From positions 89,547,093 to 89,611,092 of the forward strand of contig CM056724.1 of NCBI GenBank assembly GCA_029844215.1: 64,000 bases of DNA, in the 5' to 3' direction. The translations under genes were made by a program, and so were the position numbers. Origin of the DNA: Przewalskia tangutica (lineage: Eukaryota > Streptophyta > Magnoliopsida > Solanales > Solanaceae). The notes below the pieces were generated by a model, which worked only from the letters and a program-made list of their open reading frames with translations, searched no databases and was not told where the DNA came from. Below, piece after piece: positions 55,635-64,000 of this stretch (the first letter of the stretch is position 1; every line of letters starts with the position of its first letter).

Positions 55635-57870
55635 TGTTACACCCCGTATGTACAAGACATGTTTTAAGGTAGTACGTAAGAGCTCACAAATGTTAAGATT
55701 TGAGACTTGTAAAAAAAAAATCGGAATTATGGAATTGTCGGAAAAACGTAATATTGTCGACAATTTGTAGAAGTTATGGAATTGTCGGAAAAACGTAATT
55801 TGTAGAAGTTTATAAGGATTGTGGATTGATTGTAGCCTTGGAAATCCGGAATGTAATGTAAGCCATGTTAAGTTGGATTTCAATTTAGTCGTTATTATAA
55901 TCGTCGCATGTTATGGATTTGAAGATTGTGGTAGTTTTAATCAAATGCGACTTGATATCATGTTATGTTAACAATTTGGATTGAAATGGAAATTTGATAA
56001 GAATTGGTATGGTTGAACTCTAGGTGGTCGAATTTGGACTACTTTCTAAATTGTGAGCCAATTGGGGCTGTTTAGTTATTCATTTGTATTGGACTACCTT
56101 CTATATTGTTGTGAGCCAATTGGGGCTGTTTGGTTATTGTATTTCGGCCTTGAAAAAGGTGGCAAAGTAAGTAAAAACAAAGGAGGTATTGTGACCATGA
56201 TAGGTTGAAGAACTAAGTATAGCGTATCCTACTTGAAGAATGGAATAGCTCAAGGTTGAAGTACTTTGGAGCATTTTACTACTTGTCGACAATCGTCGCG
56301 AGGTATGTGAACCTCTTCTTTCTTTGGCATGATCCTACGTATGAAATCTCCATGTGATAGTATTTCAAGATTCCTTCTACTCTTAGAAGTTAAGAAATAT
56401 TTACATTGTTGAATCTAAGTTAAGAGTATGTTTAAATTGTCCTAAGTCCTTACTAGGTCTTATGGGAGACGTTGGTAAGAACGGTTAGGAAGTTATGAGA
56501 TTTGATTTAAAGGCTATGTGTCTTGATTTGTTTAAAGTAAGTAAGTGGATTTTATGTTCGAAAATGACTTGAATTTATATGTGAAAAGGGGATTGATTTT
56601 AAAAGTGGAAGTTATATGATTTTAAGGGAATGAATTACTTGGTTTTGGAAGGTATGGAACTTTATATGTTTTTGTATAAGTAATTGGGCTTTAAAGGAAG
56701 TATGTTATGAAGTTTGAAGACTAAGAACTCTGATTGTCTTTTAAGGATTATGAAGTTTTAAGCGATACGATTCTTTTTAAGTATGTATGTACGTAGTATC
56801 TTTGGATCCCGTTTTCCTAAATGTTGTAAGAATAAAAGTGTCTTAAGTTCTCTAAAATGAAAGATTGTTATAACAGCTTTATGGGAAATGGTTATGACGA
56901 CTTAAGAAGAAGTAATAAGACGGTTTAAAATGTTACGTAAGGAAAATCACACCGAGCCTACAAATAGGCCGGATTATGTTATGAAATACACCGAGCCTAC
57001 AAATAGGCGGACACGTTATGAGGTACACCGAGCCTACAAATAGGCCTGACACGTTATGAGATACACCGAGCCTACCCATAGGCGGATTACGCCATATTAC
57101 CCCGAGCCTACATAGGCCGTTACGTCATCTTACACCGAGCCCCACAGCGGGCGGATTATGCTACATGATTCCACAAGATAATCGAGCCCCACAGCGGGCC
57201 GTTATGTCACATGATTCATCAAGACACCGTGTCCCGCAAATGGGCGGATTATGTTATGTAAGATATTTAAGTTATGTGAAAAGACTGGATTAAACTCTTA
57301 AGTATGTATGTAAGAATATGTTGTTAAATCTTATTGAAAGGAGGAAAGGAACGATTAATATATGATTGATTTCAGGAGTATAAAGGACATTCTTTTATAC
57401 ATATATGATTTGGTTATTGCATTTTATTTCTGTTCCATACTGCATGTTGTAATCGACTTCTTTCTGGGCCGCGTTCATGCCCGCAGTGATAGTACAGGTT
57501 GGTGATCCTTGCTCTTAGGATCTCTGTTCAGTTTTTGGAAAGAAGCTCCTTTCACACCGGGGGCTTATCTTTTGGTACGGTTTCTCTGATGTGGTAGACT
57601 TATGTACATTCAGGGTACGGCGGCCCCGTCCCCGCCAGCTTGTAATTCTTAGAGGTCCGTAGTCTCATGTGTGGTCGGTTTGTAAAAGAAAGGGATGTAG
57701 CTGTTGTTATGTATATGTATACGTGTCCGGAAGGTAGCCTTATCGGCTAACCCGTGGTTTAATTTCTCGTTATTTATGTTATAAGTTTCATGTATGTTCA
57801 CGCTATTCTCTCGATGTATACGAACAGGTGCCTGGTAGGGCATCGATCGCGCCCGGGTCGGGTCGTGACA
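55635..57870 (+). repeat. Element 5, 5' LTR (with internal deletion)
   Basis: 2236 bases, against 2961 in the partner. A block equivalent to about 59805-60480, including the TATA region, is missing. At the junction the segment TTATGGAATTGTCGGAAAAA occurs twice (near 55725 and 55775). A second, smaller loss lies near 56196. Confidence 0.87.
56950..57257 (+). repeat. 39-bp minisatellite in element 5 5' LTR
   Basis: About eight units beginning CACCGAGCCTAC, later CACCGAGCCCCACAG. Same array as 61708-62032, but with losses at CCGG-like points, so the spacing is irregular. Confidence 0.8.
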
Positions 57871-57874
57871 AAAG

Positions 57875-57886
57875 TGGTATCGAGCG
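57875..57886 (+). promoter_or_regulatory. Primer-binding site of element 5
   Basis: TGGTATCGAGCG, four bases after the LTR, one mismatch to the initiator methionine tRNA complement. Same variant as in element 2. Confidence 0.78.
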
Positions 57887-58035
57887 CTTAGTCCTCGGAA
57901 AGTGTCTGCATCGTGTCAGTAGAGTCTTGATTATCGCGTGTGTGCACCACATCTATAATCGTGAGGTCGCAAGACATTTAGGATCGGTTTCATTCTTCTC
58001 ACTCGAGATCGTGCATTAGAGTCAGTATTAATAGG

Positions 58036-59230
58036 TTGATCCGTCTCGACGTATTCTTATGTATGAATCGGCTATGCCCACCGGCGCACCAGTGGCCCGG
58101 GCAAGGCAAAGCAGCAGGAGCCGCCAAGAAGGCGCAGAGTTACTGTGAGTCGGCACGCACTATGCCCGAGGTAAGAGGCGGATCGGCGAGTTCAGCCACG
58201 CCGGCAGTATTAGAGGAGCCGAGAGCGGCAGTAGCTCCAGAGGTTCCGGTACCAGAGCCTCCAGTTCCGCAGCCGGGTGCTGAGTATAGAGACTACGGGG
58301 AGCAGATCCGATTATTGACCAGTATAGTAGTCGGGCAGCGATGAGCAGCACCCACCCTGCAGCCGATTTGCGGATTAGGGATTTTCAGGATGTCATCCAC
58401 CGAAGTTTTATGGTTCGAGGTCCACGAGGATCCGCAGGAGTTCATTCGCAGCCTACGGACCACGCAGTTCTTAGGGCTTCAGAGACGAGTGCATTACGCT
58501 AGCCTCCTACCGGTTACGCGATATCGCGTTGAACTGGTTTGAGTCGTGGGTTGCTTTCAGAGGTGATGATGCTCTTCCAGCTGTTTGGGAGGAGTTTACA
58601 GAGGCCTTCATGGATCACTTTTTGCCTCCTGAGATGAGAGCCCTGCAGATGATTCTTGACCTTGAGGCGAACGGAGGACTATCGAGAGAGTATAGCTGAG
58701 TTTGACTCGTTGGCTAGGTATGCGACACTATTGTGGCTAACATGGCCGATAGAGTCCATCGCTATGTTATGGGACTAGACCGTTATATGATCACCGCTGT
58801 TCGGGAGTGGCCCTTCACCAGAATGGATATTGCCAGATGCGACATATGCACAGTGGGATTGAGAGGAGAGAGGACCGACCAGACCAAGGCCAGCCCAAGA
58901 GGCCAAGACTACAGGGTTCAGTGGTGATTTTCGAGGCGAGAGCCTCAGCGAGCTAGGTCTACAGCTCACCAAGCACGCAGTGTTCCTTCCCGTTTTAGCG
59001 GGAGGTTAGATCACCGCAATGGGAGCCGGTCGAGCTCCAGTGGCTTGGATTCGTGATATCGCACACGGGTTCTAGGAAGTCGGCCCTCTTCCTCGATGTT
59101 CACAGGTGGCGGCATCACCATGGGAATGTCGTCGTGCTCATCGGTGCTGCTTTACTGTGGCCGTCGGGCCATATGTTGAGGATTGTCCTAGTAGGAGAGT
59201 TGCGGGAGGGATAGAAAAGTCTACGGATCG
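58036..59230 (+). pseudogene. gag remnant of element 5
   Basis: The first frame, 58036-58344 (102 residues), is the Ala/Pro/Glu-rich N-terminal part of gypsy gag (TPAVLEEPRAAVAPEVPVPE, then YRDYGEQIRLL). Shifted frames then give capsid pieces: DPQEFIRSL-like near 58430, and FESWVAFRGDDALPAVWEEF with FMDHFLPPEMRAL near 58540-58640. 58733-58927 has RVHRYVMGLDRYMITAV and FTRMDIARC, the counterpart of the GLDDYL...MDISR segment. Unlike elements 1, 2 and 4, the capsid core is present. Many shifts and stops, and no intact zinc knuckle. Confidence 0.78.
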
Positions 59231-59645
59231 CCATGGGTTCTTCGCCTTGAGCTAGGCAGATGTTCATACACGCAGCCGCGCAGTGGGTCGTGATGGAAGT
59301 TCCCGCTTTAGCGGTCCTTTGAACCGCCTATATGAATTCGTATATCTTCGCCCTTTACAGATTTGTATGCATGATAAGGTTATTTTATGTTTAAGTATCA
59401 AGAACGGATAATATTGAAATTATGTACGTATGCTAGAAGTAAGTTGGAAGTACGAAAAGATAATCTTTTTAGGCCTTGAATGTGAGTATATAGTGATGAT
59501 GCACACTATGGATTGTTTCCTCATTTGGTTTGTGATGGATAAATATGCAAGTGCGGTATATTAGGGCCATATGTGGCATAATTAGGTTTTGCTAAGCGCA
59601 AGTTTATGAGACTATGCCAAGGAATGATAGATTGAGCTCCGAAAG

Positions 59646-59681
59646 AACATTCGGGGACGAATGTTTCTAAGGGGGGAAGAA
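59646..59681 (+). promoter_or_regulatory. Hairpin and polypurine tract of element 5
   Basis: Inverted repeat AACATTCG-GGGA-CGAATGTT (59646-59665), then AAGGGGGGAAGAA (59669-59681) directly before the LTR start TGTTACACC. Confidence 0.82.
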
Positions 59682-60023
59682 TGTTACACCCCGTATGTAC
59701 AAGACATGTTTTAAGGTAGTACGTAAGAGCTCACAAATGTTAAGATTTGAGACTTGTAAAAAAAAATTCGGAATTATGGAATTGTCGGAAAAACGTAATA
59801 TTGTGACGAATGAGAGGGCGACACGTGTCACCCCCTCCCCCCTTATGTTGTCTTGGACGAATTGAAGCATGGACACAATGGTCATTTGACCCTTGTTAGG
59901 AAGACAAGTCTTGCTAGTAGTCAAGCTTGAGAAAGTTGACTAAGTCAAAGGGTCCAAAGTCTTGATATTTTATAAGTTTTCATCCAAACCACCCATTTGT
60001 TTGTAGCATGACCCTCCAACACA

Positions 60024-60033
60024 CTATATAATA
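60024..60033 (+). promoter_or_regulatory. Likely TATA box of element 5 3' LTR
   Basis: CTATATAATA, placed before a CAAGACTTG-rich stretch. Absent from the 5' LTR because of the deletion. Confidence 0.5.
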
Positions 60034-61707
60034 CTAGTAGTGCAAGACTTGACTAACACTTAGCCAAAATTCACAAAAATTTGAAGAACACCCATAGGAG
60101 CTCTCGGTTCAAGGAGGAAAAAAGGAAAAAAATTTGTTTGTTGTCCAATAATCTCCCACTTTAAACCAAGGTTCCTAAGGGTATAGTGAGCGTATCTCAA
60201 TAGAAAAATCTTGGAAAAGATAGTTTACGGTTAGTCGCAAAGTGAAAACCTAGTGGCTTTCTAGGTTTTGGATTGGAAGTTGGAAGGAAAGTTGTTGGTG
60301 TTGTTCTAAGGGTCTCAACGAGCGGATTGAAGTGTCTTGGAGAGGTTCTAAACTACTAAGGAGCGACTTCGGATTGGAATTGAATTAAGATTCGTTGAGG
60401 TATAATCTTGTCTTTTAATGTGTTACAAGATTATATATTTATATTGTTGTTGTTAGCTTTACGTGTTGCTAGCATGAAGTTGATTTGTAGAAGTTTATAA
60501 GGATTGTGGATTGATTGTAGCCTTGGAAATCCGGAATGTAATGTAAGCCATGTTAAGTTGGATTTCAATTTAGTCGTTATTAGAATCGTCGCATGTTATG
60601 GATTTGAAGATTGTGGTAGTTTTAATCAAATGCGACTTGATATCATGTTATGTTAACAATTTGGATTGAAATGGAAATTTGATAAGAATTGGTATGGTTG
60701 AACTCTAGGTGGTCGAATTTGGACTACTTTCTAAATTGTGAGCCAATTGGGGCTGTTTAGTTATTCATTTGTATTGGACTACCTTCTATATTGTTGTGAG
60801 CCAATTGGGGCTGTTTGGTTATTGTATTTCGGCCTTGAAAAAGGTGGCAAAGTAAGTAAAAACAAAGGAGGTCTTTGTCCGATTTTCTCAGAGAATTTGG
60901 CGACTTAGCACTTAGAATATTCTATGTTTGAAGTAAGAGGTTAATGGACGATTGTGACCATGATAGGTTGAAGAACTAAGTATAGCGTATCCTACTTGAA
61001 GAATGGAATAGCTCTAGGTTGAAGTACTTTGGAGCATTTTACTACTTGTCGACAATCGTCGCGAGGTATGTGAACCTCTTCTTTCTTTGGCATGATCCTA
61101 CGTATGAAATCTCCATGTGATAGTATTTCAAGATTCCTTCTACTCTTAGAAGTTAAGAAGTATTTACATTGTTGAATCTAAGTTAAGAGTATGTTTAATT
61201 GTCCTAAGTCCTTACTAGGTCTTATGAGACGTTAGTAAGAACGGTTAGGAAGTTATGAGATTTGATTTAAAGGCTATGTGTCTTGATTTGTTTAAAGTAA
61301 GTAAGTGGATTTTATGTTCAAAATGACTTGAATTTATATGTGAAAGGGGAATGATTTTAAAAGTGGAAGTTATATGATTTTAAGGGAATGAATTACTTGG
61401 TTTTGGAAGGTATGGAACTTTATATGTTTTTGTATAAGTAATTGGGCTTTAAAGGAAGTATGTTATGAAGTTTGAAGACTAAGAACTCTGATTGTCTTTT
61501 AAGGATTATGAAGTTTTAAGCGATACGATTCTTTTTAAGTATGTATGTACGTAGTATCTTTGGATCCCGTTTTCCTAAATGTTGTAAGAATAAAAGTGTC
61601 TTAAGTCCTCTAAAATGAAAGGTTGTTATAACAGCTTTATGGGAAGTGGTTATGACGACTTAAGAAGAAGTAATAAGACGGTTTAAAATGTTACGTAAGG
61701 AAAATCA

Positions 61708-62032
61708 CACCGAGCCTACAAATAGGCCGGATTATGTTATGAAATACACCGAGCCTACAAATAGGCCGGATTACGTTATGAGGTACACCGAGCCTACAAA
61801 TAGGCCGGATTACGTTATGAGATACACCGAGCCTACCCATAGGCCGGATTACGCCATATTACCCCGAGCCTACACATAGGCCGGGTTACGTCATCTTACA
61901 CCGAGCCCCACAGGCGGGCCGGATTATGCTACATGATTCCACAGTACACCGAGCCCCACAGGCGGGCCGGGTTATGTCACATGATTCATCAGTACACCGT
62001 GTCCCGCAAATGGGCCGGATTATGTTATGTAA
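61708..62032 (+). repeat. 39-bp minisatellite in element 5 3' LTR
   Basis: Units start at 61708, 61747, 61786 and 61825 with exact 39-base spacing, then about four more diverged units. Because 39 is a multiple of three, a frame (61688-61879) stays open and encodes a repeated TEPTNRPDYVMRY. I regard this as a by-product of the period and not a gene. Confidence 0.92.
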
Positions 62033-62843
62033 GATATGTAAGTTATGTGAAAAAGACTGGATTAAACTCTTAAGTATGTATGTAAGAATATGTTGTTAAA
62101 TCTTATTGAAAGGAGGAAAGGAACGGTTAATATATGATTGATTTCAGGAGTATAAAGGACATTCTTTTATACATATATGATTTGGTTATTGCATTTTATT
62201 TCTGTTCCATACTGCACTGTTGTTATCGACTTCTTCGGGCCGCGTTCATGCCCGCAGTGATAGGTACAGGTTGGTGATCCTTGCTCTTAGGATCTCTGTT
62301 CAGTTTTTGGAAAGAAGCTCCTTTCACACCGGAGGCTTATCTTTTGGTACGGTTTCCCTGATATGGTAGACTTATGTACATTCAGGGGTATGGCGGGCCC
62401 CGTCCCGCCGCAGCTTGTAATTCTAGAGGTCCGTAGTCTCATGTCGCGGGTCGGTTTGTAAAAAGAAAGGGATGTAATCTTTGTTATGTATATGTATATG
62501 TGTCGGAAGGTAGCCTTATCGGCTAACCCGTGGTTTAATTTCTCGTTATTTATGTTATAAGTTTCATGTATGTTCATTGCTATTCTCTCGATATATACGA
62601 GCAGGTGCCCGTGTAGGGCATCATCGCGGCCTGGTCGTGACATTAATTAACCAAGTCAAGTCTCTTATCTTTTTAAGATTAAGTCTCTTAATCTTCTTAA
62701 AGTTAATAAACCCTTCTTTTTATCTTTCTTAAGCCGTTATACCTAACTTCCCATAAAGCTAGTATAACTCTTAAGCTTTTAGAACCAAGTATTACTCTTC
62801 TGTTAAAAATGGTTCAGCATTCTTTTGAAATACTTCAAGATTA

Positions 62844-62991
62844 TTCAGGCTTAAGTCAAAAGACATTGTCGTAATTATTGTTCAGGCTTAAGTCAAAAGA
62901 CATTGCCGTAATTATTGTTCAGGCTTAAGTCAAAAGACATTGCCGTAATTATTGTTCAGGCTTAAGTCAAAAGACATTGCCGTAATTATTA
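62844..62991 (+). repeat. Four 37-bp tandem repeats, element 4 right LTR
   Basis: Same as 49752-49899. One unit has a single-base change (ATTGTCG for ATTGCCG). Confidence 0.9.
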
Positions 62992-63862
62992 TTCAGTTAA
63001 CACACGTACGTATACCGTACTATATATACTTTAAAATATCATGCTCAAGAGTATAGGAAGAATCACATACCTCGCGACGATTATCGACTATTAGCAAAAC
63101 GCTCCAAAGTACTGTAGTCCGGCTAGCCTTTTCCACCCTCCGAGTAGAATACGCTACTCGCAGTACTTCAACCTATAACGGTTATACAAGTCTATCAATG
63201 ACTAGACTACTCTGTAGATTATTCTTCTGATGTGATTTCAATTCAAGTCTTTTCTGTAATATCCTTCTATTACAGTTCAAATCTCTTCTATGAATCTTAT
63301 ATTCATTTCTATACAACTACAGTATGTAATTTCCAATTACAATAGAAGGTCAAGAGTATTTACCTCGATAAGCCCAAAATTATCCAAGTTATAATGTCGA
63401 TCCTGAGCAACGTTTAGCTCCTACTCCGGGCGCTCCAACCCGCTCCAAACAACCCTTAGAAGTTCTACGCAACTTCTTCTTAATACTCCAACCAACTATG
63501 GAGATTTTCCTTAGGGTTTCGGTTTGAGACAAAAAGGACATAAGGTAGTATTTAGGACTCACGTATAGAGGTAACTTTTGGATACTACAAGGTATACGGC
63601 TAAGGTAATTTGGGTATAGTAACAATACTTGGAGAGTATTTCTACCAAGAGAGGGGGGGTATTTATACGAGACAACACCACAAGTGGGTGTACCTCGCCA
63701 ACCCCACTCAGTGGGGTACTCTCGCCGAGGGGAGGGACTCTCGACCAAGGGGCCTCACAAAGGGGGGAGGGGGAGGCTAGGACGAGACATCAACACAAAG
63801 GGGGGGAAGAGCTCTCAAGACTTAGGAAAGTTTTGGAATGGATGAAGTCTTCTTCAAGGGGG

Positions 63863-63872
63863 TATTTATAGG
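63863..63872 (-). promoter_or_regulatory. TATA box of element 4 5' LTR
   Basis: Minus-strand CCTATAAATA. This is the 5' LTR promoter of element 4, separated from the element's internal region by element 5. Confidence 0.6.
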
Positions 63873-64000
63873 AAGACAGGGTCAAGATCTAGCCAAGTGG
63901 GGCAAGTGGAGGGCCAAGATGTGCCCAAGTGCCCCCTAGTCCCTACTCCTTAAAACCCTCACAAATATCCTACCAACCCTTGACCCCCAATTCGTCCAAG

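Larger units (their letters stand above)
55635..62642 (+). mobile_element. Element 5: LTR retrotransposon (non-autonomous, gypsy-type) inside element 4
   Basis: A 7.0-kb plus-strand element. LTRs are 55635-57870 and 59682-62642, with an internal region of 1.8 kb. Flanks are TTAAT at 55630-55634 and 62643-62647, a perfect target duplication. It starts TGTTACACCCC and ends GTCGTGACA. The inside has primer site, gag pieces and polypurine tract, and no pol. It is the youngest large insertion of the right-hand stack by position. Confidence 0.9.
59682..62642 (+). repeat. Element 5, 3' LTR
   Basis: 2961 bases, the fuller copy. It keeps the segment with CTATATAATA (60024-60033), the likely TATA box, and an uninterrupted 39-bp array at 61708-62032. 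Confidence 0.88.
47739..64000 (-). mobile_element. Element 4: non-autonomous LTR retrotransposon, same family as 1 and 2, interrupted and running off the window
   Basis: Minus-strand element. LTR 47739-51174, internal region 51175-53792, second LTR 53793-55634 continuing at 62643-64000 after element 5. The window ends inside the second LTR. The internal part is the best-preserved of the three, with a clear late-gag segment and a perfect primer site, but again no pol motif. Confidence 0.84.
62643..64000 (-). repeat. Element 4, 5' LTR, second part
   Basis: Continues from 55634 after the second TTAAT. Aligns with about 49550-50910 of the partner LTR. Has the TATA box at 63863-63872 and the 37-bp repeats. 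The window ends before the LTR does. Confidence 0.85.

Noticed and set aside
61688..61879. Frame encoding a 13-residue repeat as a possible repeat protein
   Set aside because: The period of 39 bases keeps any frame open. The 5' LTR copy is shifted, and it lies in an LTR.

Overview
This is nuclear DNA from a flowering plant, most likely a member of the nightshade family (Solanaceae) or a close relative. The evidence is a SINE that I recognise as the Solanaceae TS type, a plant serine acetyltransferase gene, a CYP71-like P450 fragment, plant Ty1/copia and Ty3/gypsy retrotransposons, and a CTATAAATA-type TATA box. The species cannot be read from the window. About nine tenths of it is transposable element.

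Layout. (1) 1-12216: a plus-strand gypsy-type LTR (LTR A, start outside the window) split by a complete minus-strand non-autonomous element (element 1, 1352-10682, 5-bp target duplication CGGAC). LTR A itself sits in a decayed plus-strand copia element (copia 1, 12217-15987). (2) 15988-19465: the gene island. It holds a SINE split by a 935-bp non-autonomous hAT element, MITE-like remnants, and one intact intron-free gene for serine O-acetyltransferase (18030-19085), which makes O-acetylserine for cysteine synthesis. A SINE scrap lies after the gene. (3) 19466-28616: a second complete member of the same non-autonomous family (element 2), ending 380 bp from the acetyltransferase stop. (4) 28617-30254: unassigned DNA with a 150-bp tandem duplication, then the last exon of a broken cytochrome P450 on the minus strand. 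(5) 30255-39574: a complete copia element (copia 3, minus strand, duplication ATAAG) inserted in the P450 intron. Its polyprotein is recognisable but has stops and frameshifts. (6) 39575-40484: unassigned. (7) 40485 to the end: a stack of insertions. Copia 2 (plus) is cut by LTR B (plus), which is cut by LTR C (minus), which is cut by element 4 (minus, third member of the non-autonomous family), which is cut by element 5 (plus, duplication TTAAT).

The only gene likely to make a functional host protein is the serine acetyltransferase. The gypsy-type elements with 3.4-3.7 kb LTRs have internal regions of only 2.0-2.6 kb with gag remnants and no pol. They look like LARD-type parasites that depend on proteins from a full-length relative. 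They share a tRNA-iMet primer site, a hairpin beside the polypurine tract, a TATA box, and G-tract and CpG-rich sub-repeats. I did not find a new defence, biosynthetic or regulatory system. The interesting points are the depth and order of nesting, the non-autonomous family, LTR promoters that point at the acetyltransferase, and LTR-pair differences confined to CpG-rich stretches, which may be a sequencing artefact.
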